Of a stretch of 64,000 nt of DNA, positions 33,389-42,262 are shown piece by piece. Each line of letters opens with the position of its first letter. Positions within the stretch are counted from its first letter, which is position 1. Made by a program: the position numbers and the translations under genes. The stretch is taken from positions 119,574-183,573 of the forward strand of contig JBOZRQ010000013.1 of assembly GCA_050789255.1 (NCBI GenBank), written 5' to 3'. The notes under the pieces were generated by a model. It saw only the letters and a program-made list of their open reading frames with translations. It did not search any database and was not told the origin of the DNA. Source of the stretch: JBOZRQ01 sp050789255. Lineage in GTDB: Bacteria > Bacillota > Sulfobacillia > Symbiobacteriales > Symbiobacteriaceae.

Positions 33389-33399
33389 ATGACTTGTGA

Positions 33400-34701
33400 T
33401 TACGCCTGTGCCTTCGCCAGGGCGTCCTCCAGGTACCGGATGGCCTCCTGGAGCCGGGCGATCAGGACGCGAATCGTGTTGGGATCCAAGGCGGGAACAG
33501 CTGGCTGCGCGGGCGCCGGCTGCGCGGGGGCGGGCTGCGTCGGGGCTGGCTGTGCGGGCGCCGCCACCGGGCCGCCAGCATGGCGGTTGGCAAAGGAACG
33601 GATGCGGTTCATGATGCCGGCAATGCCGTGCCGCCAGTTCTGGTCGGTGGCGTACATGACGTTCATACCGGTCAGGTTGGAGCCGTGGTAAAACTGCCCC
33701 TCCGGCAGGAGATAATCCTGGCGGATCCGCTGGGCCACCCACAGGATCCCTTCCTCCCGGGTGGCAAAGGAGCGGGCGTTCCCGAAGGGATTGTCGTCGG
33801 AGGCGCCGTAACCAAAGAGGTTATTCTTCTCCTTGGCGATTCTCGACGTGCCCCAGGCCGACTCCCACGCGGCGTGGGCCGCCAGATAGACGGCGTTCAC
33901 CCCCACCTCCCGCTCGGCGCGCACGAAGGCTTGGCCCAGGCCCGCCATGGCGGTGCCCGTAAGTGCCTTCTCCAACTCAGCGGCGGAGATGCCGCTGGCG
34001 GTCTTCAGCTCGAAATGCTCGTAGTCCTGGTCGTTGTCGGAGATGAAGACATAGCGTTCGCCCAGGAATTCGGCGGCGCCCAGTACGGCGCCCTCTGCGA
34101 TATGCTGCCGAACGACGTCTTTGTTTAGCTGCTCAGCCTCTGCGGCTGTACCGATGAACCCGGCCTCGATCAGAGCGGCGGGCATGACCGTCTCCCGGAG
34201 CACGTGGAAGTCGGCCGTGAAGAGCCCCGACCCGTAGGTGCCGATCCAGGGCTTCAGTTGCGGGCCAAGGTTCTCGAAGAGGTCCCTGCCCAGTTGGGCG
34301 CCCCGCTGGGAGCCCGGGTAGGTCCAGACCGAGAGCCCCCGCCCCGCCCGGTTCACATCGGCGTTCAGGTGCAGGGCAATGAAGATGCGGTCCTCCCGGT
34401 CGGCCGCCTTGGGCACCTGGTTGACCATCGTAGAGCGGGCCGTGAGGTCCGCTGCCTCCGAGAAGGCCCCCCCTGCGGGTGATAGGTCCTTGTCGGCGGT
34501 GCGGGTAAAGTAGAACTTCACCCGCCCCTCAAAGCCGGCCTCCAGCTTGGCGATCCGCCGAGAAATGTCGAGCACCAGATCCTTCTCTTGGAGCCCCCCC
34601 GGCGAGATCGCTCCAGGGTCGCGTCCGCCATGACCGGGGTCCCAGATGATCTTGCCTGTGGCCAGTATCCCCACCTCCGCAAAATGCGCAAGTTGCTCCA
34701 T
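33400..34701 (-). CDS. Peptidoglycan hydrolase: Amidase_3 plus glucosaminidase
   Basis: A 433-residue two-domain wall hydrolase. The N-terminal N-acetylmuramoyl-L-alanine amidase has zinc ligands in WDPGHGGRDPGA, LQEKDLVLD and ALHLNADVN, and the catalytic Glu in AALIEAGFIG. The second domain (about 255-395) is an endo-beta-N-acetylglucosaminidase of the LytD/Atl type: YLAAHAAWESAWGTSRIAKE followed by KNNLFGYGA. The C-terminus has repeated AQPAP units and a final helix. There is no signal peptide, suggesting release by mother-cell lysis or use inside the spore. ATG 34701 lacks a ribosome binding site; GTG 34674 or a CTG 34665 eight bases after GGAGG may be the true start. Confidence 0.9.
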   Translation of the reverse strand: MEQLAHFAEVGILATGKIIWDPGHGGRDPGAISPGGLQEKDLVLDISRRIAKLEAGFEGRVKFYFTRTADKDLSPAGGAFSEAADLTARSTMVNQVPKAADREDRIFIALHLNADVNRAGRGLSVWTYPGSQRGAQLGRDLFENLGPQLKPWIGTYGSGLFTADFHVLRETVMPAALIEAGFIGTAAEAEQLNKDVVRQHIAEGAVLGAAEFLGERYVFISDNDQDYEHFELKTASGISAAELEKALTGTAMAGLGQAFVRAEREVGVNAVYLAAHAAWESAWGTSRIAKEKNNLFGYGASDDNPFGNARSFATREEGILWVAQRIRQDYLLPEGQFYHGSNLTGMNVMYATDQNWRHGIAGIMNRIRSFANRHAGGPVAAPAQPAPTQPAPAQPAPAQPAVPALDPNTIRVLIARLQEAIRYLEDALAKAQA

Positions 34702-34770
34702 TACAGCGTATGCAGAAGAGGCAGGGGATGCTCTTTCGTCAGGCGAACAGTCAGAGCAGAGGTGGTTCCG

Positions 34771-36021
34771 ATGTTGGTACGTGATCCGGTCCACGGCGAC
34801 ATCTACCTGACGGAGAATGAGACCCGGGTGCTGGACACCCGGGAGATGCAGCGCCTGCGCAATATCAAGCAGCTAGGTACGGCGCACCTGGTCTTCCCGG
34901 GCTGCGTCCACACCCGCTTTGACCATAGTCTCGGTGCGGTGGCGGCGGCCGGTCGCATTCTGGAGTCGCTGCGCCGTGCCGGCTTTCAGATCGACGCCGC
35001 CGACGCGGAGCTGGTCCGCCTGGCGATCCTGGTGCACGACGTGACCCACATTCCCTACGGGCATACCTTTGAGGATGAGCGCCAGATCTTCCCCCGCCAC
35101 GATGAGGGACCCCGCATGGACCATTTCTTCAGCAGCAAGACCGAGCTCGGGCGCACCCTGGCCGCCCTTGGGGTGATCGAGCCGATCAGGCGAATTCTAG
35201 ACGGCGATCCGCCGGCGCCCTGGATGGGTCATGTGGTCTCCAGCACCATCGACGCCGACCTGCTCGACTACCTGCGCCGGGACTCCTTCTTCTCCGGCCT
35301 GCGCCAGGACTACGACGACCGCATCTATTCGATGTTCGTGCTGGAGCAGGGGCAACTGCTGGTCAACATGGTTAAGCACGGGATCGACCGGCCGGACGCC
35401 CGCACCGAGATCCTGCATCTGCTGCGGATGCGCTACATGCTGACCGAGCGAATCTACCTGCACCACGCCAAGATCGCCTCCGGCGCCATGATCTCCAAGG
35501 CGGTGGAGCTGCACGCCCAGCGGGGGCTCCGGGAGGACGCCCTCTACGACCTGGGGGATCAGACCTTCCTCGACCTGATGGCCCGCCTGCCGGGGCCGGC
35601 GGTGGTCGAACAGCTGGTGGAAGCGCTGGCGGCCCGCCGACTCTTCAAGCGTGCCTATGTGCTCTCGGAGGTCAGCCTGGGCGCCGAGCTGCCGGCCTTC
35701 ATCGAGCGATACGCCGGCCAATCCGCCGAGCGGGAGGCGGTCGAGAATGCGATCGCCGCCAGGGCCAAGCTGAAGCCGGGCCAGGTGATCCTCTACTGCC
35801 CGAAGGCCTCCTTCTTCAAAGAAATCCGGGTCCCGGTCAAGGCCCGCGCAGGGATCGGGCCGCTCTACCAGCTCGACACGATCGCCGGAGAGGCGGGCGC
35901 CCTCGCCCGGCAGTACGAATCGCTCTGGCGGGCCTACGTCTTCTGCCCGCCCGAGAAGGTCGACGCCGTACGGCGGGCCTGCCAGAAGTTCTTCGAGCTC
36001 GACAGCGAGTACGCGGACTGA
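34771..36021 (+). CDS. HD superfamily phosphohydrolase
   Basis: A 416-residue HD protein of the YwfO/SAMHD1-like group. It begins MLVRDPVHGDIYLTENETRV and shows the metal motif H..R.HD as TRFDHSLGAVAAAGRI, LAILVHDVTHIPYGHTFEDE, and IDADLLDYLRRDSFFSGL. Such enzymes hydrolyse nucleotides, often dNTPs. ATG 34771 has CAGAGGTGG upstream. It is divergent from the wall hydrolase, and an upstream extension of the frame overlaps that gene and is rejected. Confidence 0.88.
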   Translation: MLVRDPVHGDIYLTENETRVLDTREMQRLRNIKQLGTAHLVFPGCVHTRFDHSLGAVAAAGRILESLRRAGFQIDAADAELVRLAILVHDVTHIPYGHTFEDERQIFPRHDEGPRMDHFFSSKTELGRTLAALGVIEPIRRILDGDPPAPWMGHVVSSTIDADLLDYLRRDSFFSGLRQDYDDRIYSMFVLEQGQLLVNMVKHGIDRPDARTEILHLLRMRYMLTERIYLHHAKIASGAMISKAVELHAQRGLREDALYDLGDQTFLDLMARLPGPAVVEQLVEALAARRLFKRAYVLSEVSLGAELPAFIERYAGQSAEREAVENAIAARAKLKPGQVILYCPKASFFKEIRVPVKARAGIGPLYQLDTIAGEAGALARQYESLWRAYVFCPPEKVDAVRRACQKFFELDSEYAD

Positions 36022-36030
36022 GACAGGGGA

Positions 36031-36073
36031 GATTTTTACCAGGGGTTACACGGATTTGACGGACTTCACGAGT
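36031..36073 (+). repeat. Decayed half copy of the palindromic repeat family
   Basis: GATTTTTACCAGGGGTTACA, then CGGATTTGACGGACTTCACG. This resembles one arm of the elements at 5876 and 42128 (ATTTTTACCGCAGATTACGC) with substitutions. No matching right arm follows; a terminator comes next. The relation is by eye and modest. Confidence 0.45.
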
Positions 36074-36092
36074 GAGCACAACCTTACTACGA

Positions 36093-36126
36093 AGAAAGCG
36101 CCCTCCCTATATGGAGGACGCTTTCT
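36093..36126. terminator. Bidirectional terminator
   Basis: AGAAAGCGCCCTCC and GGAGGACGCTTTCT pair with one mismatch around a 6-nt loop. It separates the HD gene (plus) from the converging unknown gene (minus). Confidence 0.85.
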
Positions 36127-36133
36127 GTTCACA

Positions 36134-36604
36134 TTAAGCCGAAGCCAACTGGAAGCCGTTTTCGAACAGAAGGCCAGCGAACACCCCATCGCCTGGTGCC
36201 GTCTTGCGGGCCTCGAGGAACTCTGCGAGCTTAGCGGCGTCAAACAGAGTCTCGGGGAATGCATCCAGGGAGCATACCATGTGGAATCTCGCCGGATCGT
36301 CCTTGCTCATCGCGAGTCGAGCCAGGATGCATCCCTTGCTGCGTCCCGCTTTCGCTCGAATCGACCAGCACAGGTCGGTACGGTCCAAGCGCGCTTCATA
36401 TTCCTCGGTCGAGATACCAGGCTCCCACAGGGGAGCCGGGGTTTCGCTGGGGTCATCCACGATGGGCTGCACCATCCACGGGGCCGCCTTGACGACGGGT
36501 ACGGCCCGGAACGGGGCCAGCCACACGCGCGCCAGCGCGGTGGCCACTTTTCGCAGTGTCCAGCCCTGGGGCATGTCGAATGTCAGAGTCGTTCCCATGT
36601 TCAT
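36134..36604 (-). CDS. Unknown 156-residue protein
   Basis: The protein begins MNMGTTLTFDMPQGWTLRKV. Trp- and Pro-rich stretches follow (LAPFRAVPVVKAAPWMVQPI), then EEYEARLDRTDLCWSIRAKA, and it ends AGLLFENGFQLASA. I do not recognise the family and see no signal peptide or membrane span. Codon use is like that of its neighbours. GCGAGGGACACAACCTG precedes the ATG. The gene stands alone, with a bidirectional terminator 8 nt past its stop. Confidence 0.75.
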   Translation of the reverse strand: MNMGTTLTFDMPQGWTLRKVATALARVWLAPFRAVPVVKAAPWMVQPIVDDPSETPAPLWEPGISTEEYEARLDRTDLCWSIRAKAGRSKGCILARLAMSKDDPARFHMVCSLDAFPETLFDAAKLAEFLEARKTAPGDGVFAGLLFENGFQLASA

Positions 36605-36781
36605 CAGGTTGTGTCCCTCGCTTTCAGGTTGACCGGACGTGGATCGAAACGACGAGTCGCCTGGTGGGAATGACCAGGCGACTCTCGAAGAGCCATGTAT
36701 TCACGTCTCTTCATAATTGTACGGCAGAACGGGTTGGAATACAAGGAGAATAGGAAAGGGCCGTTTGACATTAAATAAGCC

Positions 36782-36810
36782 TTGAAAATGTATGGCAGGT
36801 GTGGTATGAT
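36782..36810 (+). promoter_or_regulatory. Promoter of RRM protein gene
   Basis: TTGAAA (36782-36787), 17 nt, TATGAT (36805-36810). The leader to the ATG is about 95 nt, long enough for a cold-shock-type structured 5' region. Confidence 0.8.
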
Positions 36811-36911
36811 CATGAAGTCGTGAATCCATGCCAAGTCCGCTCAGTTTCTAACATGAGCAAGCCTTCGTGCACGTTGAAGCGATAAGTATGACTCCAAGGA
36901 GCACGAAGAAC

Positions 36912-37214
36912 ATGACGAAGACCATTTATTTCGGCAACCTGCCCTGGTCCGCAACCAACGAGAGCCTTTCCCAGGCTGTCGGACAGTACACCGAGGTCAT
37001 CTCCGCTCGTATCGCCACCGACCGCGAGACCGGTCGTTCACGGGGGTTCGGGTTTGTAGAGGTGCCGGCCGATAACGCCCAGACTGTCATCGACGCCATG
37101 AATGGCGTCGAATGGGAAGGTCGTGCGCTGACGGTCAACGAGGCTAAGCCCCGTGAGGAGCGGCCAGCCGGCAACCGCGGCGGTTTTGGCGGGGATCGCG
37201 GTCGCCGTTTCTAA
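36912..37214 (+). CDS. RNA-binding protein with RRM domain
   Basis: A 100-residue protein made of a single RRM fold and a Gly/Arg tail. RNP2 is IYFGNLPWSATNESL, RNP1 is RSRGFGFVEV; the tail reads RPAGNRGGFGGDRGRRF. It resembles the cold-induced Rbp proteins of cyanobacteria and other bacteria that act as RNA chaperones. ATG 36912 follows AAGGAGCACGAAGAAC. Its own promoter and terminator surround it, and an IF-1 gene follows. Confidence 0.92.
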   Translation: MTKTIYFGNLPWSATNESLSQAVGQYTEVISARIATDRETGRSRGFGFVEVPADNAQTVIDAMNGVEWEGRALTVNEAKPREERPAGNRGGFGGDRGRRF

Positions 37215-37223
37215 GACACTGAA

Positions 37224-37252
37224 AGCCCGGTGCAACGCACCGGGCTTTTCTT
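37224..37252 (+). terminator. Terminator of RRM gene
   Basis: AGCCCGGTGC, loop AAC, GCACCGGGCT, then TTTCTTC. Confidence 0.85.
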
Positions 37253-37284
37253 CAACGATGGGACCGCTGAATGGAGGAGTCATT

Positions 37285-37506
37285 TTGGCGCACGCTGATA
37301 TGATTGAGGTTGAAGGTGAAGTAGTGGAGCCCCGGTCGAACGGGTTTTTCTTGGTGCGGCTGGTGCAGGGGGCCGAAGTCCTAGCACACATCGGGGGTAA
37401 GCTCCGCAAGCACTTCATTCGGGTCATTCCAGGTGACCGAGTGACCCTAGAGCTTAGTCCCTACGATCTCAAACGGGGCCGAATTACATTTCGTCACAAG
37501 TCATAA
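37285..37506 (+). CDS. infA: Translation initiation factor IF-1
   Basis: A 73-residue IF-1 with the full OB fold: DMIEVEGEVVEPRSNGFFLV, GAEVLAHIGGKLRKHFIRVI, PGDRVTLELSPYDLKRGRIT, FRHKS. It occupies the ribosomal A site during initiation. The start is TTG 37285, nine bases after GGAGGAG. IF-1 is normally encoded in the ribosomal protein cluster; here it stands alone beside an RRM protein gene, so it is probably a second copy. FFLV in place of the more common MFRV and other changes make it a mildly divergent form. Confidence 0.93.
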   Translation: MAHADMIEVEGEVVEPRSNGFFLVRLVQGAEVLAHIGGKLRKHFIRVIPGDRVTLELSPYDLKRGRITFRHKS

Positions 37507-37537
37507 CCACCGTTCCCACCAACTTGGTCTAGCAAAG

Positions 37538-37566
37538 GCCCTGGCGCAACGCGCCGGGGCTTTTCC
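37538..37566 (+). terminator. Terminator of IF-1 gene
   Basis: GCCCTGGCGC, loop AAC, GCGCCGGGGC (one mismatch), then TTTTCC. Confidence 0.85.
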
Positions 37567-37601
37567 ACCTTCACGCCTACCCGTTGGCTAGTTCGTGATC
37601 C

Positions 37602-37712
37602 CTAACAGAAGTCAGCGGTAACACCGAAGAATTGGCAAAGGGCGCGCAGGTGCTCCTTTCCCGAACGGGACGGCCTCAGTTTTGTCGTGAAGGGACATCC
37701 GGCCGTAGCCAT
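37602..37712 (-). pseudogene. Possible remnant of an XRE-type helix-turn-helix regulator
   Basis: On the minus strand a short frame from ATG 37712 reads MATAGCPFTTKLRPSRSGKE, then HLRALCQFFGVTADFC and stops. The last part matches the end of an XRE DNA-binding domain (pattern xxLxxLxxFFGVxxDxL). The first helices are absent and no ribosome binding site is seen, so it is at most a fragment. Nothing else is visible between the IF-1 terminator and the kinase terminator at 37764. Confidence 0.3.
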
Positions 37713-37763
37713 CAACACATGTCTCCACAAAGGCAACGAGTTCGTCGGGGAACTAAAATTCGG

Positions 37764-37797
37764 AAAAGGCGACCAGGAATAACCTCCCTGGCCGCCT
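37764..37797 (-). terminator. Terminator of two-component operon
   Basis: On the minus strand GGCGGCCAGG pairs with CCTGGTCGCC (one G-T), loop GAGGTTATT, then TTTTCCG, just after the kinase stop. Confidence 0.8.
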
Positions 37798-37804
37798 TTG
37801 ACTT

Positions 37805-38920
37805 TCACGGTGCGCCCTCGAGCTTGCGAGTAGGGTCCATGGGCACCTCGAACCAGATGTTGGTCCAACCGTTCTTGCTCTCCGCCCCAATCCGGCCGCC
37901 GTGGGCCTCCACCAGCTCCTTGGCGATCGCCAGGCCCAGTCCGACGCCGGTTGCAACGCCCTGCCTGGCCTTGTCGGTCCGGTAGAAGCGCTGAAAGATG
38001 AGGGGCAGGTCCTCGGGCGGAACGCCAGGGCCGGTGTTGAGGCAAACGAAGGCATAGACGCCCTCGCCGGCATGGGTCTGAACGCGAATGGTGCCGCCGT
38101 CCTCCGTGTACTGGACCGCGTTGCGCAGCAGGTTTCGCATCACCTGCGCGATCGAGTCTGCGTGGACCGGTACCATGGGGGCATTGCCCGCCAGGTCGAG
38201 GTACAGCTTGATCCCCCGGCTGGCGGCGTGGGGTCTGGCCACCAGTGCAAGCTGCTCGGCCAGGCTGTCCAGGTCCGTCGGCGAGAGCTCCAGCGGCCGC
38301 TGGCGGAGCGCATCGGCCCGGGCCAGCTGATGCAGGGCGTCAACCAGCCGCACCAGGCGCATGACCTCCTCATGGACGGAGGCGAGCGACTCGGTGTTGG
38401 CTTCGATCACCCCGTCGCGCAGCGCCTCCAGGTAGCCCTGGAGGTTGGCCAGCGGGGTGCGGATCTCGTGCGCCAGGTTAGCGACCAGGTCGCGGCGCAG
38501 CCGGTCGGTGTGCTCCAGGGATTCGGCCAGGGCGTTAATGTTCCGCCCCAGGTCCTGCGCCAGGTCCGACTCACAGCGCCGGACGCGGGTGCGCACCTGG
38601 AAGTTGCCGCGGGCCATCTCCTTGGCCAGGCGGTTTACGCTCTCAAACGCCCTGAGCCCCCGCTGAAAGAAGCAGAAGGTGATCACGCTGGAGCAAATTA
38701 GGCCGACGACCGTACCGACGATGATATAGCGGCCCGCGAAGGCGGCGTCAAAGACCTGCTCAGGGGAGATCTGCCCCGTGAACTGCAGGGTAGCGATCTT
38801 GGCACGAACGGCTGACCGCAAGAAGAGCGCCGCAACCAGAAAGATGACGGTCGTGGGAAGTACCGTGGTCGCCCAAATTCGGAAGCGGATGTCCCAGAAC
38901 AGGCCCGTTAGCCGGCCCAT
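37805..38920 (-). CDS. Sensor histidine kinase
   Basis: A 371-residue membrane kinase. Two spans (about 12-30 and 65-87) bracket a very short extracytoplasmic loop of some 35 residues. A HAMP-like linker follows, then HisKA with the phosphorylated histidine in NLAHEIRTPLANLQGYLEAL, and a HATPase domain with N-box MRNLLRNAVQYT, G1 NTGPGVPPEDL and G2 GVGLGLAIAKELVEAHGG. It is encoded after and overlaps (13 nt) a PhoB-type response regulator, its partner. The small sensor loop suggests detection within the membrane. Confidence 0.94.
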   Translation of the reverse strand: MGRLTGLFWDIRFRIWATTVLPTTVIFLVAALFLRSAVRAKIATLQFTGQISPEQVFDAAFAGRYIIVGTVVGLICSSVITFCFFQRGLRAFESVNRLAKEMARGNFQVRTRVRRCESDLAQDLGRNINALAESLEHTDRLRRDLVANLAHEIRTPLANLQGYLEALRDGVIEANTESLASVHEEVMRLVRLVDALHQLARADALRQRPLELSPTDLDSLAEQLALVARPHAASRGIKLYLDLAGNAPMVPVHADSIAQVMRNLLRNAVQYTEDGGTIRVQTHAGEGVYAFVCLNTGPGVPPEDLPLIFQRFYRTDKARQGVATGVGLGLAIAKELVEAHGGRIGAESKNGWTNIWFEVPMDPTRKLEGAP

Positions 38921-39621
38921 TCTTCATTTCCCGCTTCGCGGAACTTGTACCCGACGCCGCGGATCGTCAGGATCCGCTCAGGGCGGGCCGGGTCCGCCTC
39001 CAGCTTCTGGCGGAGCTTGCCTATGTGAACGTCGATCGTCCGATCCACCACGTAGAGTTCTTCGTAGGAGTACACCTGGGCCAGCAACTGCTCGCGGGTG
39101 AAGACACGTCCGGGAAACTCCATTAGCGCGACCAGGAGCTTGAACTCGAAGGCGGTCAGGTAGACCTCAACGCCGTCTACGGAGGCGCGGTGGCGATCCA
39201 GGTCGACCTCCACGCCGTGCAGTGACAGCTTGGGGCGACGCTCCTGGCGGGCGCCCGTGCGACGCAGAATCGCCTTGACGCGGGCCACCAGCTCACGCGG
39301 GCTGAACGGCTTTGTCATGTAGTCGTCGGCGCCCATCGCCAGCCCGTTGAGGGTGTCCTCTTCCTCCACCTTGGCGGTCAGCATCAGCACAGGAACGTCG
39401 CTTCGCTCACGAATGCGCTTGCAGACCTCGATTCCCGATAGTTCCGGTAGCATGAGGTCGAGTACGATCAGCGCCGGGCTCTGCTTGCTCGTAAACTCAA
39501 GAGCATCCAGTCCCGTGGTCGCGCTGGCAGTGCTGAACCCCTCCCGTTCTAGGTACAGGCAAATCAGGGAGACGATTTTGGGATCGTCATCGACTACCAG
39601 AATCGGGGCCTCCTGCGCCAT
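38908..39621 (-). CDS. OmpR/PhoB-family response regulator
   Basis: A 237-residue regulator. The receiver has acidic residues in LVVDDDPKIVS, phosphorylated Asp in ALIVLDLMLPELSG, Thr in VLMLTAKVEEE and Lys in YMTKPFSPREL. The C-terminal winged helix shows LTAFEFKLLVALMEFPGRVF and DRTIDVHIGKLRQKLEADPA, ending in the wing RGVGYKFRE. It is activated by the overlapping kinase. ATG 39621 has GGAGG eight bases upstream; the in-frame start at 39651 does not. Confidence 0.95.
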   Translation of the reverse strand: MAQEAPILVVDDDPKIVSLICLYLEREGFSTASATTGLDALEFTSKQSPALIVLDLMLPELSGIEVCKRIRERSDVPVLMLTAKVEEEDTLNGLAMGADDYMTKPFSPRELVARVKAILRRTGARQERRPKLSLHGVEVDLDRHRASVDGVEVYLTAFEFKLLVALMEFPGRVFTREQLLAQVYSYEELYVVDRTIDVHIGKLRQKLEADPARPERILTIRGVGYKFREAGNEEWAG

Positions 39622-39732
39622 GAACCTGCCTCCTTCGAACGAAACCCGCACCTTTGTATCACTTGAACAGTACGCAACCCTAACTTCAAACTCCTAGTTC
39701 CTGGAGCACCTTTACACAATCTTTATGAAACG

Positions 39733-42108
39733 TTACTCTGTCAACTTCGCGACGGTGACACCATCGCCACCTTCGCCCAGTCCACCGAGCCGATAGGAGG
39801 AGACCAACCGGTGGTGTTTGAGGTGGTCGGTGACCGCCTTGCGGAGGGCGCCGGTCCCCTTGCCGTGGATGATCCGGACCGAGGGCGCCCCGGCCAGCGA
39901 GGCGTCGTCGAGGTACTTGTCGACCTTCTCGAGGGCTTCGTCGACGGTCAGGCCGCGCAGGTCGACCTCGGTGGAGATCTCGCGGGCCTTGGCCATGGTG
40001 GCGCCCCGGGCGGTGCTGCGGGCGGGGTTGGCCTTCTTGGCCGGCTCGGCCGGTTCTTCGGACCGGGCCAGTTCCAGCAGGGGCACCGTGATCTTCAGGA
40101 TGCCAACCTGCACCGTGACGTTCCCGGAGGCGTCGGGCTCGGAGAGGACATAGCCGGTTTGATCCAGCGACAGCACGTGGACCGCATCGCCGAGCTTGAG
40201 CCCGCGCGGGGCTTCCGCCGGGCGCCGCACCTTGGGCTCGCGATTGCCCTCCACCGACTGGCGGGCGTTTGAGAGGCGGCCCCGGGCAGACTGGATCGCC
40301 TGCATTCGCTCGGCCTCCCGCTCCTTCTTGGCGGCGGCCTTCAGCTCATCGATGACCGCTTCGGCCTCGCGGCGGGCCTGGGTCAGCACCTGGGCTGCCT
40401 GGGCGCGGGCCTTCTCCAGGGCCTCCTCGGCCTTCTTCTGGGCGCCGCCGAACTTGGCGTCGTACTCCTGCTTGAGCTGCTGGGCCTCGCTGCGCAGGCG
40501 GGCCGCCTCGGCGCGCTCCTTCTCCAGGGCGGCGCGGGTCTCGTGGATGCCCATGATCAGGTCCTCGACCCGCTCCTTCTCCTTGGTCAGGAACTGGCGG
40601 GCCCGCTCCACGATCACCGAGCCCAGGCCCAGCCTACGGGAGATTTCAAAGGCGTTGGACGAGCCGGGCACGCCGATCAGCAGCCGGTAGGTCGGGCGTA
40701 GCGTCTCCACGTCGAACTCGACGGAGGCGTTCTCGACCCGGGGCCGGGTGTAGGCAAAGGTCTTCAGCTCGCTGTAGTGGGTGGTGGCGACGGTCTTGGC
40801 GCCCCGTGCATGGAAGTGCTCCAGGATCGACATGGCCAGCGCCGCACCCTCGGTGGGGTCGGTGCCGGCGCCCAGCTCGTCAACCAGGATCAGCGCCTTG
40901 CCGTCGATCTGGTCGATGATGCGGATGATGTTGGTCATGTGGCTGGAGAAGGTCGACAGGCTCTGCTCGATCGACTGCTCATCGCCCACGTCGACGAAGA
41001 CCTGGTCGAAGATGCCCATGCGCGTGCCGTAGCTCGCCGGCAGGTGCAGACCGCACTGGGTCATGACCACGAACAGGCCCATGGTCTTCAGGGTGACCGT
41101 TTTGCCGCCCGTGTTGGGGCCGGTAATTACCAGGGTGTCAAAGCTGACGCCCAGGTGGACGCCCACCGGGACGACGCTGCCCTTGAGCAGCGGGTGACGG
41201 CCCTTGCGGATCTCCAGCATGGCTTCCCGTTCGAGCTCGGGCGCCACGCAGTCCAGGTCCATGGAAAGCTTGCCCTTGGCGCAGGCGAAGTCGATCTGGG
41301 CGAACGCATCCAGGGAGTGGCTCATGGCGTCGGCATCGGCGGCGAGCAGGCCAGTCAGGCGCGTCAGAATGCGGGCGATCTCCTCCCGCTCCTTCAGCGC
41401 CAGCTCCTTGAGCTCGTTGTTCATCTCGACGACGGCCATCGGCTCGATAAAGAGCGTGGAGCCGCTGCTGGACTGATCGTGGACGATGCCGGGCACCTGG
41501 CTGCGGTACTCGATCTTCACGGGAACCACGTAGCGGTCATCTCGGATGGTGACGATCGGCTCCTGCAGGTACTTGGCCCCGGGGCCGCGCACGTAGGAGT
41601 CCATCTTCTCCTTGATGCGCCCCTGGAAGACCCGCTGAGCCCGGCGGATCTGATGCAACTCGGGTGAGGCGTCGTCGGAGACCTCGCCGTGGTCGGTGAT
41701 CGCCCGGCGAATCTCGGTCTCCAGGGCCGGGAAGGAACCGATCATGTTCGCCAGGGCGGCCATGAGCGGGGCGTCCTGGGCGTTCTCTTGCAGGAACTTC
41801 TTCAGCCGGCGCCCGCTGGAGGCGGTGTCGGCCACATCTAGCAACTCGTGGGGGTCCAGCATGCCGCCCCGCACGGCCCGGCCAATGTGGGGCCGCAGGT
41901 CATGGATGCCGCCCAGGGGCACGCTCTTCCCGCCGCCGTACAGCCGGCGGGCCTCCCCCGTCTCCTCCTGGCGGCGTTTGACCTCCAGGTACTGTGCGGA
42001 GGGCTCCAGGGCCTCACACAGCTCCTTGCCAAGGCTCGATGCGGCCCGGGAGGCGAGCATCTCCTTGATTTTCGCGAACTCAAGCGTTCGCAGCGCTCTT
42101 TCGTCCAT
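39733..42108 (-). CDS. mutS2: MutS2 ATPase/endonuclease with Smr domain
   Basis: A 791-residue MutS2. After the lever and clamp region, the ATPase domain has Walker A VITGPNTGGKTVTLKTMGL, Walker B ALILVDELGAGTDPTEGAAL and the following TTHYSELKTFAY. A long coiled coil (about 515-625, rich in Glu/Lys/Ala) and a C-terminal Smr nuclease domain (EVDLRGLTVDEALEKVDKYL, RIIHGKGTGALRKAV) complete it. Bacterial MutS2 acts on recombination intermediates or rescues collided ribosomes. Start ATG 42108 follows GAGAGGAG. A palindromic repeat lies immediately upstream. Confidence 0.97.
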   Translation of the reverse strand: MDERALRTLEFAKIKEMLASRAASSLGKELCEALEPSAQYLEVKRRQEETGEARRLYGGGKSVPLGGIHDLRPHIGRAVRGGMLDPHELLDVADTASSGRRLKKFLQENAQDAPLMAALANMIGSFPALETEIRRAITDHGEVSDDASPELHQIRRAQRVFQGRIKEKMDSYVRGPGAKYLQEPIVTIRDDRYVVPVKIEYRSQVPGIVHDQSSSGSTLFIEPMAVVEMNNELKELALKEREEIARILTRLTGLLAADADAMSHSLDAFAQIDFACAKGKLSMDLDCVAPELEREAMLEIRKGRHPLLKGSVVPVGVHLGVSFDTLVITGPNTGGKTVTLKTMGLFVVMTQCGLHLPASYGTRMGIFDQVFVDVGDEQSIEQSLSTFSSHMTNIIRIIDQIDGKALILVDELGAGTDPTEGAALAMSILEHFHARGAKTVATTHYSELKTFAYTRPRVENASVEFDVETLRPTYRLLIGVPGSSNAFEISRRLGLGSVIVERARQFLTKEKERVEDLIMGIHETRAALEKERAEAARLRSEAQQLKQEYDAKFGGAQKKAEEALEKARAQAAQVLTQARREAEAVIDELKAAAKKEREAERMQAIQSARGRLSNARQSVEGNREPKVRRPAEAPRGLKLGDAVHVLSLDQTGYVLSEPDASGNVTVQVGILKITVPLLELARSEEPAEPAKKANPARSTARGATMAKAREISTEVDLRGLTVDEALEKVDKYLDDASLAGAPSVRIIHGKGTGALRKAVTDHLKHHRLVSSYRLGGLGEGGDGVTVAKLTE

Positions 42109-42127
42109 GATAGCTCCTCTCGAAATT

Positions 42128-42262
42128 GGGACATTTTTACCGCAGATTACGCAGATTATGGTGATTACGCAGATTTATAACAAACATTCTATTAATATTC
42201 ACTTTGAACACTTTGCTCGGTATCTGCGTAATCATACAAATCTGCGTAATCTGCGGTGAAAT
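42128..42262. repeat. AT-rich palindromic repeat, copy 2
   Basis: The left arm begins GGGACATTTTTACCGCAGAT and continues TACGCAGATTATGGTGATTA; the right arm read in reverse begins ATTTCACCGCAGATTACGCA. The arms match copy 1 (5876-6013) almost perfectly over about 45 nt, while the central 50 nt differ. It occupies the whole gap between the alkaline-phosphatase-superfamily gene and mutS2, so it may carry or interrupt the mutS2 promoter. Confidence 0.85.

Noticed and set aside
37602..37760. A plus-strand frame ending VVKGHPAVAINTCLHKGNEF as a toxin-antitoxin gene
   Set aside because: It has no start codon with a ribosome binding site and no match to HicA or other toxin motifs.
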